A DNA stretch of 64,000 bases from Maricaulis alexandrii (GCF_005871165.1 NZ_SWKP01000009.1:124001-188000), one strand, 5' to 3'; positions 54,027 to 62,492 are shown, numbered from the stretch's first letter. The notes: generated by a model from the sequence alone, not told the origin. Numbers and translations: made by a program.

Positions 54027-54949
54027 GTCTCCCCGTCAGCCAGCAGGGTCTCCAGCGCGGCCTGCGCGGTCCCCGGCTCCAGCGAGCCTATCCGCGGCCA
54101 GCTGGCGGTTTGATTACGGAACCATGTCAGTTGACGCTTGGCGTATCGGCGGCTGTCGCGTTTGGCGAGTTCCACCGCCGCGTCAAATCCCGTCTCCCCG
54201 CGCAGATAGGCCAGCAGGGGCGGCACACCCAGCGCCTTCATGGCGGGCAGGTCCGGGTCCAGACCGCGCTCACCGAAGGCGCGGACTTCCTCGAGCGCGC
54301 CCTGGTCCAGCATCTGGTCGAACCGCCGGTCAATACGGGCATAGAGCGCCTCGCGCTCCGGCTCGATGACCAGGCCGCGCCAGTGGCCTTCGGCCAGAAG
54401 CGGTACGGTATCCGCCTGGAATTCGCTCAGGGCCTTTCCCGTTTCCAGCCCGACCTCGACGATCCGGATCAGGCGCTGGCGGTCGCCGGGCTGGACCCGC
54501 GCCGTGGCGACGGGGTCCAGGGCTTCGGCCTTTTGGCGCAGCGCCGCCAGCCCGCCCTCCGCCTCGATGGCAGCGGTCTGTGTGCGCGCCGCCCCGCCGA
54601 TCTCCGGCACCGGCGCCAGACCGACCGTCAGGGCATGGAAGTAGAGGCCGGTCCCGCCGACCAGGATGGGCGTACGGCCACGCGCGCGAATGTCCGCCAC
54701 CAACGCCAGCGCGGCCTCGCTCCAGCGCCCGACGGACCAGCGCTCGGCCGGATCGGCGACGCCGAACAGATGGTGCGGCACCTGCGCCTCTTCCTCGGCG
54801 GAGGGACGTGCGGTGATCAGATGCAGACCGTCATAGACCTGCATGCTGTCAGCATTGATGATTTCACCGTTAAGGCGGTGTGCGGCGGCGATGGCGAGGG
54901 CTGTCTTGCCGGCCGCTGTCGGCCCCGCGATCAGCCAGGCCGGGCTCAC
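54023..54949 (-). CDS. miaA: tRNA dimethylallyltransferase MiaA
   Basis: The 308-residue enzyme has the P-loop IAGPTAAGKTALAIAAAHRL near residue 8, NADSMQVYDGLHLITARPS near residue 33, the DMAPP/tRNA-binding ILVGGTGLYFHAL near residue 97 and KRDSRRYAKRQLTWFRNQ near residue 275. It adds the isopentenyl group to A37 of tRNAs reading UNN codons. The start is GTG 54949, overlapping the protease stop. Confidence 0.95.
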   Translation of the reverse strand: MSPAWLIAGPTAAGKTALAIAAAHRLNGEIINADSMQVYDGLHLITARPSAEEEAQVPHHLFGVADPAERWSVGRWSEAALALVADIRARGRTPILVGGTGLYFHALTVGLAPVPEIGGAARTQTAAIEAEGGLAALRQKAEALDPVATARVQPGDRQRLIRIVEVGLETGKALSEFQADTVPLLAEGHWRGLVIEPEREALYARIDRRFDQMLDQGALEEVRAFGERGLDPDLPAMKALGVPPLLAYLRGETGFDAAVELAKRDSRRYAKRQLTWFRNQTASWPRIGSLEPGTAQAALETLLADGET

Positions 54950-56331
54950 GGCCGGATGGATTGCAGCACGTATTGGCCGCCACGATTGATCTGGAAACGG
55001 ACCGGTCCGCCGCCATGATTGGCGATGATCTCGCGAATGTCGGCGATGGTCTCCACGCGCGTGAACTCCACCTCTTCGATGACATCGCCCGGCCGCACCT
55101 TGCCGGCCGCATCCGAGTTCGCATCGACATCGGTCACCAGCACGCCCTCTGCGTCCGGATCGACGCGGTAGCGGCGGCGTGACGGAGCATCCAGTGCCCC
55201 CAGCGTCATGCCCAGAACGACATTGCTGTCCGGCACGGTGGGATCCAGCACACCATCGCTCTCGGATGCGGCGCTGGTCTCACTGCCCTCTTCCTGCAGC
55301 TGGCCGATCTCGACGCGCAGGGTCATGGGACGGTCACGCCGGATGATTTCGACATCCACCGTGCGGCCAATTTCGCTCTCGGCCACCATGCGCGGGAAGC
55401 TCTGGCTGTCGCGGACCCGGCGATTGTCGAAGCGCAGGACCAGATCGCCCTGGCGCAGCCCACCTTCCTGGGCCGGACCATCCGCCTCGACGCGCGAGAC
55501 AATGGCACCATAGGGAACATCCAGCTCATAGCTTTCGGCCAGCTCCGGGGTCACGCGGATCACACTCACGCCCAGCCAGCCGCGGCGGGTTTCGCCATAT
55601 TCGATCAGCTGGTCGACCACGCGCGTGGCGATATTGGACGGGATGGACAGGGAGATGCCGACACTGGCCCCGGTCGGCGACAGGATCAGCGTGTTCACGC
55701 CCACCACATTGCCGTCCATGTCGAACAGCGGCCCCCCGGAATTGCCCGTATTGATGGCCACATCGGTCTGGATATAGTCGTCATAGCGACCGCCGGCCTC
55801 ACGGCCCCGCGCCGAGACGACACCCGCCGTCAGCGTGCCACCCAGGCCAAACGGATTGCCGATCGCGATCACCCAATCCCCGACGCGGGCGGTGTCGCTG
55901 TCGCCGAAGGACACGGACGGCAGGGGTTCGTTCACCTGCATGCGCAGCACGGCCAGGTCCGTCACCGGATCGATGCCGACCACTTCGGCCGGAAAGACAC
56001 GACCGTCCGGCAGGGCGACCTCGACCTCATCGGCCCCGTCGATGACGTGGTTATTGGTGACCACCAGGCCTTCACTGTCGATGATGAAGCCGGAGCCCAG
56101 CGAGTTCGCGATGCGCGGGGCATCTCCGAAAATATCATTGAAGCGCTCCAGCGGGGAGCCTTCGGGAAACTCCGGCAGGCCATCGCCGCTGTCCAGGCGC
56201 TGGGCGGCGGAGATATTCACCACGGCGGGCGAAAGACGCTCGGCCAGATCGGCAAACCCGTCCGGTGCCGGATGGGCCATCGCGGCCGGTGTCAGCACCA
56301 GGAAACACAGGAAAGCCAGAAAACGCCGCAT
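54946..56331 (-). CDS. Do-type periplasmic serine protease (DegP/DegQ family)
   Basis: The 461-residue protein has a signal peptide (FLAFLCFLVLTPAAMA) and a trypsin-like domain with the triad His in VVTNNHVIDGADEV, Asp in DPVTDLAVLRM and Ser in NTGNSGGPLFDMDG. Two PDZ domains follow (from LGVSVIRVTPELAE and LGMTLGALDAPSRR). This is the HtrA family of envelope quality-control proteases and chaperones. I start at ATG 56331 at the signal peptide. It lies downstream of DUF2065-hflC-hflK, a common alphaproteobacterial order. Confidence 0.93.
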   Translation of the reverse strand: MRRFLAFLCFLVLTPAAMAHPAPDGFADLAERLSPAVVNISAAQRLDSGDGLPEFPEGSPLERFNDIFGDAPRIANSLGSGFIIDSEGLVVTNNHVIDGADEVEVALPDGRVFPAEVVGIDPVTDLAVLRMQVNEPLPSVSFGDSDTARVGDWVIAIGNPFGLGGTLTAGVVSARGREAGGRYDDYIQTDVAINTGNSGGPLFDMDGNVVGVNTLILSPTGASVGISLSIPSNIATRVVDQLIEYGETRRGWLGVSVIRVTPELAESYELDVPYGAIVSRVEADGPAQEGGLRQGDLVLRFDNRRVRDSQSFPRMVAESEIGRTVDVEIIRRDRPMTLRVEIGQLQEEGSETSAASESDGVLDPTVPDSNVVLGMTLGALDAPSRRRYRVDPDAEGVLVTDVDANSDAAGKVRPGDVIEEVEFTRVETIADIREIIANHGGGPVRFQINRGGQYVLQSIRP

Positions 56332-56420
56332 CAGATAAGCCGCTTTATAGTGAACGCCGAACAATCGTTAACGTGATACCGCTTCACGGGGCTAGCCCGC
56401 AAGCATTGCGCTGCAGGCTG

Positions 56421-56609
56421 TCAGTTCAGCACCCACCAGACCAGGCCAACCCCGGCCCCGACAGCAACAAGCCCGGCCAGCCTGAGCTGGTCCGGGCTCA
56501 TTTCATTGATCTGGCTCAGAAATCTTTTCATCCCACCGGGCATGAGCGCGTAGAGGAGGCCTTCCAGCACCATCGCCACGCCCAGCCCGACAAGAAGATA
56601 GGACGCCAC
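56421..56609 (-). CDS. DUF2065 small membrane protein
   Basis: The 62-residue protein has two helices (ASYLLVGLGVAMVLEGLLYA and LRLAGLVAVGAGVGLVWWVL) around the typical DUF2065 connector MPGGMKRFLSQINEMSPDQL. Such genes often follow hflC; function is unknown. The start is GTG 56609 sharing one base with the hflC stop codon. Confidence 0.85.
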   Translation of the reverse strand: MASYLLVGLGVAMVLEGLLYALMPGGMKRFLSQINEMSPDQLRLAGLVAVGAGVGLVWWVLN

Positions 56610-57487
56610 TATTGTCCGGTTTCAGACTGGAAGTAGCGGAAGAATTCGGAGTCCGGCGGGATCACGATCGGCGTGCCCTCGATGATCGCACTCTCATAGG
56701 CCTGCATCGACCGGTAGAAGGCGAAGAACTCCGGATCCTGGCCATAGGCCTGGGCGTAGATCGCGTTCCGGCGGGCATCGCCCTCACCGCGGATCCGCTC
56801 GGCTTCTGCCCGGGCTTCAGCGCGGATGATCGTGGCCTGGCGATCCGCATCGGCGCGGATTTCCGTGGCACGCTGTTCACCCTCGGCGCGGATGCGGGCC
56901 GCTTCCTGGTCGCGTTCCGAGCGCATGCGCTGGAACACATTGTCCGCGATCTGTTGCGGCAGGTCGGCGCGCAGGATGCGCACATCGATCACTTCGATAC
57001 CGAAATTGCCGGTTTCCACCTGGGCTTCCACCGCGGCCTGCACCCGGTCCATCAGCTCGGCGCGCTGGCCTGAGATGACGTCGGAGGACGGAATGGAGGC
57101 GATCACGCCACGCAGGCTGTCTTCCATGATCTGCTGCAGGCGAATGCGCGCGCGGCGCTCTTCCGTGAAGGCCTGGTAGAAGCGCAGCGGATCGGTGATC
57201 CGGTAGCGCAGGAAGGCGTCCACGATCAGGCGTTCCTGGTCGGAGGCGAGGATTTCCTCGGCATCCAGATCCAGTTCCAGATTGCGCTTGTCGAAGATCA
57301 GGACGTCCATGATGAAGGGCGTCTTGAAGTGCAGGCCCGGATCGGGCTCTGCCGATTCATTGACCGCATCCACCGGCTCACCCAGTCGCAGGATCAGCGC
57401 CTGCTCGGTTTCCGAGACGGTGTAGACACTCTGGAGGCCGACAAAGAGCGCGGCCACCAGGACAACAATTCCCAGAGTGCGGATCAT
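56609..57487 (-). CDS. hflC: HflC, modulator of FtsH protease
   Basis: The 292-residue SPFH-domain protein has an N-terminal membrane helix (TLGIVVLVAALFVGLQSVYT) and the HflC pattern VSETEQALILRLGEPVDAVN, FIMDVLIFDKRNLELDLDAE, and the coiled-coil RSERDQEAARIRAEGEQRA. With HflK it forms a large periplasmic cage around FtsH. It overlaps hflK by 4 bp. Confidence 0.94.
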   Translation of the reverse strand: MIRTLGIVVLVAALFVGLQSVYTVSETEQALILRLGEPVDAVNESAEPDPGLHFKTPFIMDVLIFDKRNLELDLDAEEILASDQERLIVDAFLRYRITDPLRFYQAFTEERRARIRLQQIMEDSLRGVIASIPSSDVISGQRAELMDRVQAAVEAQVETGNFGIEVIDVRILRADLPQQIADNVFQRMRSERDQEAARIRAEGEQRATEIRADADRQATIIRAEARAEAERIRGEGDARRNAIYAQAYGQDPEFFAFYRSMQAYESAIIEGTPIVIPPDSEFFRYFQSETGQ

Positions 57488-58653
57488 TGGTCGCCTCCTT
57501 GCGCATTGCGGACGGGGTTGCGAACCCGGTTACGGCCGAGCTGGTCGAGCGGCAGGTAGGGCATCGCCCCGGCCTCGCCGTCCAGAACGATGATGTCGGA
57601 GCGGCCGATCACCTGTTCCAGCGTTTCCAGATACATGCGGCGACGCGTGACATCGGGTGCCTGGGCGTACTCGTTATAGATCGAGATGAAGCGGTCGGCA
57701 TCACCCTGGGCCTGGGCAATCACGGAGTCGCGATAGGCTTGGGCCGCCTGGGTCAGCTGGGCGGCTTCACCGCGGGCAGCCGGGATGACCGAGTTGGCGT
57801 GCGCGGTGGCATTCAGCTGGGCGCGTTCGGCTTCCTGCTGGGCCACATCCACACCGCGGAAGGCGTCAATGACCCGCTCCGGCGGCTGGGCGTTTCGCAG
57901 GTTCACCTGCAGGATCTCGATACCGGCCTCGTACTCGTTCAGGGTTTCCTGCAACAGTTCACGGGTCCGGCGGGACACTTCCGACCGGCCTTCGGTGATG
58001 ATGAATTGCAGGTCCGAGGTGCCGACGACTTCACGCATGGCGCTTTCGGCGATCGCACGGACCGTGCCTTCCGGATCACGCACATTGAACAGGAAGTCGC
58101 GCACACCATCCGGATAGGTCAGGTCAACGCGCCATTGCACGGCGAAATCGATGTCGACGATATTCTCGTCGCGGGTCAGCATCTGGCCTTCGGAGCCCTG
58201 ACCGATCGTCATTTCATTCGTCGTCGTGACTTCCGGCAGCTGCACCGTCTCGATCGGAGAGGGAAGCTTGAAATGGAAGCCCGGCGAGGAGGTGCGGGAG
58301 TATTCACCGAAGCGCATCACGACGCCGGCCTGGTTCGGGCCGACCTGGTACCAGCCGGAGCCCGGCATCAGGAACCAGATGACCGCGATGACCGCGACGA
58401 TGAAGCCGAGACCGAAGGCACTGGCGCCACCGCCACCCTTCTTGCCGCCGCCGCCATTACCGCCGCCCTTGCCGCCAAACAGGCCGCCGAGCTTGCGTTG
58501 CAGGTCGCGAACAACTTCATCCAGATCGGGGCCCTGGTCGCCCCCGCCACCGCCGCCATTGGGCCGCTGGCCCCACGGATTCTGGTTATTTCCGCCGCCG
58601 CCGGAGCCCCAAGGGCCCCCGCCGCCGCTACCCTGATTGTCGTTCCACGGCAT
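57484..58653 (-). CDS. hflK: HflK, modulator of FtsH protease
   Basis: The 389-residue protein has an N-terminal Gly/Asn/Pro-rich cytoplasmic region (residues 1-80), one membrane helix (FIVAVIAVIWFLMPGSGW), and the SPFH domain with VGPNQAGVVMRFGEYSRTSS and GFHFKLPSPIETVQLPEV. It partners HflC; together they restrain and shape FtsH activity on membrane proteins. It is first in the hflK-hflC-DUF2065-degP-miaA run on the minus strand. Confidence 0.94.
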   Translation of the reverse strand: MPWNDNQGSGGGGPWGSGGGGNNQNPWGQRPNGGGGGGDQGPDLDEVVRDLQRKLGGLFGGKGGGNGGGGKKGGGGASAFGLGFIVAVIAVIWFLMPGSGWYQVGPNQAGVVMRFGEYSRTSSPGFHFKLPSPIETVQLPEVTTTNEMTIGQGSEGQMLTRDENIVDIDFAVQWRVDLTYPDGVRDFLFNVRDPEGTVRAIAESAMREVVGTSDLQFIITEGRSEVSRRTRELLQETLNEYEAGIEILQVNLRNAQPPERVIDAFRGVDVAQQEAERAQLNATAHANSVIPAARGEAAQLTQAAQAYRDSVIAQAQGDADRFISIYNEYAQAPDVTRRRMYLETLEQVIGRSDIIVLDGEAGAMPYLPLDQLGRNRVRNPVRNAQGGDQ

Positions 58654-58766
58654 GGGTTGGATTGATCCTCTCGCTATTTCGACGCCTTACATGAACGCAA
58701 GCGCGACCGGGTTCAAGGGTTAGTGGAGGGGAACCGGCAGGTACACAGTCCCGCTATCCCTGCCGG

Positions 58767-59300
58767 CTAGGGGTGGGGCGGCTTTTCCAGGCAGCGCACG
58801 ATGAAGGCATGATCATCCCCCTCGCCGGCCGGAAAGGCCTCGCGGTGGATTTCATGCCAGGCGCTTTCCTCGAAGACCGGGAAGACCGCCTCGCCCTCCG
58901 GCTCGGCCTCGACATCGGTCAGGTAAAGCCGGTCCGCCCTGTGCAGGGTCTCTGCATAGATCTGCGCCCCGCCGATCACGAAAATCTCGTCGGCCCCGTC
59001 CAGCAGGGCCGCCTGGACCGCGGCATCCAGCGCCGCATCCAGCGCGGTAAAGACCTGTGCGCCCTGCGCGGCATAGCCGGTCTGGCGCGTCACCACGATA
59101 TTGGTCCGCCCCGGCAGGGGTTTGAAGGGCAGGCTCTCCCAGGTCTTGCGCCCCATGATCACCGGCTTGCCCTTGGTGGTCGCCTTGAAATGCTTGAGGT
59201 CCGAGGACAGCCGCCAGGGCAGATCCCCCTCGGCCCCGATCACGCCATTGCGGCCCCGCGCGGCGATCAGGCAAAGCTTGGGAGATTGGATCGCGCTCAT
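58767..59300 (-). CDS. folA: Dihydrofolate reductase
   Basis: The 177-residue enzyme has IAARGRNGVIGAEGDLPWRL near residue 10 (Met20-loop region and Asp in place), LKHFKATTKGKPVIMGRKTW ESLP, PGRTNIVVTRQ and IFVIGGAQIYAETL (NADPH-binding). It restores tetrahydrofolate consumed by thymidylate synthase two genes upstream. I start at ATG 59300, overlapping the MazG-like stop by 4 bp. Confidence 0.95.
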   Translation of the reverse strand: MSAIQSPKLCLIAARGRNGVIGAEGDLPWRLSSDLKHFKATTKGKPVIMGRKTWESLPFKPLPGRTNIVVTRQTGYAAQGAQVFTALDAALDAAVQAALLDGADEIFVIGGAQIYAETLHRADRLYLTDVEAEPEGEAVFPVFEESAWHEIHREAFPAGEGDDHAFIVRCLEKPPHP

Positions 59301-59617
59301 TCCGGTGTGTCCCGTTCCAGCCAGCTCAGCCATTTTTCCTGCACGGCGGCGTCCAGATCGATACCCTCATCGCGGGCCAGCAGCAGGAGCATGCCCAGCG
59401 CATCGGCCATTTCCAGCGCCAATTGCGCCTTCGCCGCTTCGCCGGACGGTTTGCGGGTGCGGCCGGTCGCGGTGAGATAGGCCTGCGTCAGCTCGCCGAT
59501 TTCTTCCTGCAATTTCAGCAGATACCAGTCCCCCGACCGGTCGATCTTGAAATGCGCGGCATAGATATCGGAAACCTGCGCGATCTTGTCCGCGAGCGTG
59601 CCGAGCTGTCCGGTCAC
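59297..59617 (-). CDS. MazG-like nucleotide pyrophosphohydrolase-fold protein
   Basis: The 106-residue all-alpha protein has the MazG-like metal-binding pattern: [20 protein letters not shown] with paired Glu near residues 36-39, and [20 protein letters not shown] with ExxD near residues 69-72. Such proteins hydrolyse non-standard or excess NTPs such as dUTP. Its start (GTG 59617) overlaps the thyA stop and its end overlaps folA, so it sits in the middle of the thymidylate-folate operon; a dUTP/dCTP role is an attractive inference. Confidence 0.8.
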   Translation of the reverse strand: MTGQLGTLADKIAQVSDIYAAHFKIDRSGDWYLLKLQEEIGELTQAYLTATGRTRKPSGEAAKAQLALEMADALGMLLLLARDEGIDLDAAVQEKWLSWLERDTPE

Positions 59618-60486
59618 ACCGCCACCGGGGCGGCAATGCGCGGCAGCGGGTCATAGCCCTCCAGCGTGATGTCCTCATATTCAAAGGCGAAGAGATCCTT
59701 CGCGTCCGGATTGAGGTGCAGCTTGGGCAGGGCTTTCGGCGTGCGGGACAATTGTTCGCGCACCTGGTCCATATGGTTGGAATAGATATGGGCGTCGCCG
59801 AAGGTGTGGATGTACTCGCCCGGCTCCAGCCCGCACACCTGCGCCACCATCGCCGTCAGCAGCGCATAGGAGGCAATGTTGAACGGCACGCCCAGGAACA
59901 TGTCCGCCGATCGCTGATAGAGCTGGCAGGAGAGTTTCCCGTTGGCGATATTGAACTGGTAGAGCGTGTGACAGGGCGGCAGCGCCATGTTCGGCACATC
60001 CGCCGGGTTCCAGCCCGACACGATCAGCCGGCGCGAGGACGGGTTCGACTTGATCTGCTCCAGGATGTTGGAGAGCTGGTCGATCTCGGTGCCGTCCGGG
60101 CCCTCCCAGCGGCGCCATTGCTTGCCATAGACCGGGCCGAGATCGCCGTTTTCATCGGCCCACTCATCCCAGATCGACACGCCGCGCTCCTGCAGCCAGC
60201 GCACGTTCGTCTCGCCGCGCAGGAACCAGAGAAGCTCGATCGCGATCGACTTGAAATGCACCTTCTTCGTGGTCAACAGCGGAAAGCCTTCCGACAGATC
60301 ACAGCGCAGCTGGCGCCCGAAGACGGAGAGCGTGCCGACACCGGTGCGGTCATGCTGTTCCGCGCCGTTTTCCAGAATGTCGCGCAGCAGGTCGAGATAG
60401 GCGTGTTCCACCGACGAGCCCGCCTCACCAGACGCATCCGGGCGGGGTTTCAGTCCGTCGATCGAGGTGAAAGCCGCATCGGCCAT
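59614..60486 (-). CDS. thyA: Thymidylate synthase
   Basis: The 290-residue enzyme has [40 protein letters not shown], the active-site Cys in [11 protein letters not shown] near residue 177, [20 protein letters not shown] and [16 protein letters not shown]. It methylates dUMP using methylenetetrahydrofolate. I start at ATG 60486; about 26 residues precede the usual family start at [11 protein letters not shown], so a downstream start is possible. Confidence 0.95.
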   Translation of the reverse strand: MADAAFTSIDGLKPRPDASGEAGSSVEHAYLDLLRDILENGAEQHDRTGVGTLSVFGRQLRCDLSEGFPLLTTKKVHFKSIAIELLWFLRGETNVRWLQERGVSIWDEWADENGDLGPVYGKQWRRWEGPDGTEIDQLSNILEQIKSNPSSRRLIVSGWNPADVPNMALPPCHTLYQFNIANGKLSCQLYQRSADMFLGVPFNIASYALLTAMVAQVCGLEPGEYIHTFGDAHIYSNHMDQVREQLSRTPKALPKLHLNPDAKDLFAFEYEDITLEGYDPLPRIAAPVAV

Positions 60487-60755
60487 GGCGCATATCCCTG
60501 TGGAGCTCGTGTCTGTCCGGCGTCGGAATTCATGTCGCCCAAACAGCCCTGATTCTTCAATCATTCATCCTAGCGCGACGGACGGAATTGCGGAGGGGGC
60601 TGTCTGCGGCCATATGTTGGCGAGTCGTGATGTGCCAGTGAAGCCAAGGGCTTCGCCGCTCCGGGCCCGGATCAGGCGCATTTCGTCGCATCGGAATGAA
60701 GCCGGGCTTTGCTTGTGCTAGTCTGCTACCACCAACGCCGATCTGGAGGCACGTC

Positions 60756-61127
60756 TTGCTGACCGCAGAAATGCCCGACACGGACGGAATCGTCCGCATC
60801 CGACTGACCGGAGATCCGGCCCACACGGATTATGCCGCCTTGTTTCGCGAGGTCGAGAAATGCGTGCGGACCCCCGGCGCGCGGTCCGCCTTCATCCATG
60901 CGCTCGACCTGCGCGTTCTCCCCAGCGAGAGCCTCGCCATGGAAACCTGGGAGGATGCCAGCTTCATCTTCCCCAACCATTTCCCCATCGCCTACCTCCC
61001 CCCGCCCGGCTACGGCGCCGAACGCGCCGCCCTCATGAAACGCATCACCGACCGGCATGAATTGCGGGTGGAGATTTTCACGGATGAGGCTGAGGCCGTG
61101 GCCTGGTGTCGGGGATTTGCGGGTTGA
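60756..61127 (+). CDS. Small protein of unknown function
   Basis: The 123-residue protein contains GIVRIRLTGDPAHTDYAALF near residue 11 and AFIHALDLRVLPSESLAMET near residue 45, with alternating strands and helices that recall STAS-like folds. No firm family. I prefer TTG 60756 because GGAGG ends 6 bp before it; ATG 60771 and ATG 60696 are alternatives. Composition is like the GC-rich backbone, in contrast with what follows. Confidence 0.6.
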   Translation: MLTAEMPDTDGIVRIRLTGDPAHTDYAALFREVEKCVRTPGARSAFIHALDLRVLPSESLAMETWEDASFIFPNHFPIAYLPPPGYGAERAALMKRITDRHELRVEIFTDEAEAVAWCRGFAG

Positions 61128-61190
61128 TTGGCTGCATGCATTCAGGGCAGAGCCTGCGTTGGACGAACGGAGTGTCGTTTAACGAAATCA

Positions 61191-61218
61191 GGCGGGCATC
61201 ACGCGTTAAGTGCCCGCC
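61191..61218. terminator. Perfect hairpin at the backbone/AT-rich boundary
   Basis: GGCGGGCA (61191-61198) and TGCCCGCC (61211-61218) form an 8-bp perfect stem with a 12-base loop, 64 bp past the preceding stop. It lacks a T-run. It marks the place where base composition changes. Nothing else convincing is seen between 61128 and 61370. Confidence 0.4.
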
Positions 61219-61370
61219 GCGAATGGCCCTAACTCCGCGCATAATCTCCACTATGACAAAGCACCGCAGCGGCGCAGTGGCTGCCTAACTACAGGGGCAC
61301 CTCCGTATCTATATGATACCTTGACACCTCGCGTCGCTGGGCACCGCGTTCTAGCTTTAGCACTTCTTCG

Positions 61371-61394
61371 CTTGGGATTATATGTTTCTGTCCC
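61371..61394 (+). repeat. REP-like copy C, left inverted end of an orphan-gene element
   Basis: These 24 bases match the reverse complement of 61843-61866 at 22 positions. The core is gggattatatgtttctgtcc, a degenerate form of the tgtgtctgtccc motif found next to the RAYT genes. Confidence 0.8.
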
Positions 61395-61411
61395 AGTGCT
61401 TCCCACGTTCA

Positions 61412-61816
61412 TCAAAGTCCTTCACGATAATTCCATGGCGCAGCCATTTCAGTGGGGCGTTTCGCAAAAATTGATTTCCCTGGGCGACTACCAATTTTCA
61501 AACATGCAATTGATTGACCGCAAATAGAAACTGTCCATGTCGAAGAAATTTCATCAAATATACACTCTACTTCCGTCAGAGAATTGGGGATTCTATAGAA
61601 ATCCAATTTAATATTATCCACTCTCATTATTGGCGCGTCGTCAGCTTCCGAACAAGCGTGACCATCGACAACGCCTTCACAATTGTACAACCACACATGA
61701 GACAAAACTCCCCGATCTGGATCCCAAATATACACGTAACCAGTAGAGCTATTTACTTCTAAGATGGCCCGTATATCGCCCACTTGTTGAAGAACCCAAC
61801 TGCCGGGTGAAATCAT
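61412..61816 (-). CDS. Orphan protein inside a REP-bracketed element
   Basis: The 134-residue frame begins MISPGSWVLQQVGDIRAILE and is beta-rich with four Cys (YNCEGVVDGHACSEADD; ECIFDEISSTWTVSICGQ). I recognise no family; the size and composition are like small cytoplasmic immunity-type proteins, which is only an impression. AGGAG lies 6 bp upstream of ATG 61816. Its codons are much less GC-rich at third positions than those of the backbone. Inverted REP-like copies flank it at 61371 and 61866. Confidence 0.6.
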   Translation of the reverse strand: MISPGSWVLQQVGDIRAILEVNSSTGYVYIWDPDRGVLSHVWLYNCEGVVDGHACSEADDAPIMRVDNIKLDFYRIPNSLTEVECIFDEISSTWTVSICGQSIACLKIGSRPGKSIFAKRPTEMAAPWNYREGL

Positions 61817-61842
61817 GTTCAGCTCCTAGTCACGGAAAAAAC

Positions 61843-61866
61843 GGGACAGACACATTTAATCCCAAG
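61843..61866 (-). repeat. REP-like copy A, right inverted end of the orphan-gene element
   Basis: The minus strand reads the same 24-base sequence as copy C with two differences. It lies 26 bp upstream of the orphan gene's start codon. A-rich sequence (gaaaaaac) flanks it as in other copies. Confidence 0.85.
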
Positions 61867-61871
61867 ATCTC

Positions 61872-61914
61872 CGACGGGGAGTTACGAGAAAAAATGTGTC
61901 TGTCCCAATTTTTC
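61872..61914 (+). repeat. RAYT 3'-end scar plus REP-like copy B
   Basis: The first part (gacggggag..gagaaaaaa) matches the last codons and stop region of the RAYT gene at 63394; the second part is the REP core, and 61890-61914 is identical over 25 bases to 62228-62252. Copies A and B face each other and could fold into a large hairpin around the scar. Confidence 0.75.
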
Positions 61915-61996
61915 CAGCACTTTCCGCTCCTGCAAGTCGAAAATAGTGCGCCCATGTCAGTCTTGGAACTCTAACACTTTCCAAATAGGGCACCTA

Positions 61997-62194
61997 TCAG
62001 CTTGAAGGCCAAGTCTTGTGACCCAGCCACAAAAAAAGAATACCTAAAATGGAAGTCAGAATCATGTAGAAGACATTGTCCCTATTAATGACAAAATCAG
62101 GATCAAAAAAAATCCCTTGAATATTTACATAAACCATAAATGCCGACATTAGATAGAATATCACACTCCAAGATTTTCTATCACTCCACAACAT
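61997..62194 (-). CDS. Small two-helix membrane protein, orphan
   Basis: The 65-residue frame has two hydrophobic helices (WSVIFYLMSAFMVYVNIQGI and VFYMILTSILGILFLWLGHK) separated by a short polar turn with NRD. It is AT-rich compared with the backbone. Small membrane proteins of this type accompany many accessory systems, but nothing identifies this one. It lies between two identical 25-bp direct REP-like repeats. A GAGGAT-like site precedes ATG 62194. Confidence 0.5.
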   Translation of the reverse strand: MLWSDRKSWSVIFYLMSAFMVYVNIQGIFFDPDFVINRDNVFYMILTSILGILFLWLGHKTWPSS

Positions 62195-62227
62195 GCTTAC
62201 ATCCTCATATATTTTTAGTTCTCATCC

Positions 62228-62252
62228 AAAAATGTGTCTGTCCCAATTTTTC
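62228..62252 (+). repeat. REP-like copy D
   Basis: Identical over 25 bases to 61890-61914 and in the same orientation, 338 bp away. It is fused directly to the 5' side of a truncated RAYT reading frame. Confidence 0.88.
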
Positions 62253-62470
62253 TCGCGCCCTGGCTCGACCGGATCGCCGACTGGCCGCGCTATCTGGCCG
62301 AGGGCACAAGCGCGAGGCAGGAGGCCCTGCTGGGCGATTTCGCACAGTCGGGATACCCGCTGGGATCGGACGCCTGGATCGATGCGCTGGAAACCAAATC
62401 AGGCCGCCGACTCAGACCGGGCCAATCCGGACGCCCGAAACGGCGGAGCGGAAAGCCGCCGGATGATTAA
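62253..62470 (+). pseudogene. Truncated RAYT transposase (C-terminal part only)
   Basis: The frame reads ..LDRIADWPRYLAEGTSA.., ..DFAQSGYPLGSDAWIDALE.., KSGRRLRPGQSGRPKRRSG. It lines up with the C-terminal part of the RAYT gene at 63394 (LRRIPDWRTYLSEG.., GYFTETGHPMGEEDWVGALE, KSGRVLRPRPRGRP). The catalytic HUH and Tyr parts are missing; the 5' portion is replaced by REP-like copy D. It is on the plus strand and ends TAA at 62468-62470. Confidence 0.85.
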
Positions 62471-62478
62471 ATCGGTAC

Positions 62479-62492
62479 GTGTCCCCGGTTTT
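62479..62492 (+). repeat. Degenerate REP-like copy G after the RAYT remnant
   Basis: gtgtccccggtttt lies 8 bp past the remnant's stop, in the same place and orientation as the REP copy after the intact RAYT gene (gtgtctgttccggtttt). It looks like a deleted version. Confidence 0.6.

Noticed and set aside
61177-61218. Possible integron attC site: RYYYAAC-like GTTTAAC and GTTRRRY-like GTTAAGT about 35 bp apart, next to same-strand orphan genes; GTTAGGT also overlaps the orphan gene stop at 62861.
   Set aside because: The spacing is too short for attC, the inner arms do not pair as L'/L'' boxes should, no integrase is present, and seven-base cores with degenerate positions occur often by chance. 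An attC covariance-model search would settle it.
61812-61932. REP-like array read as a CRISPR.
   Set aside because: Copies are in mixed orientations at irregular spacing, the intervals are genes or RAYT scars rather than uniform spacers, and there are no cas genes.
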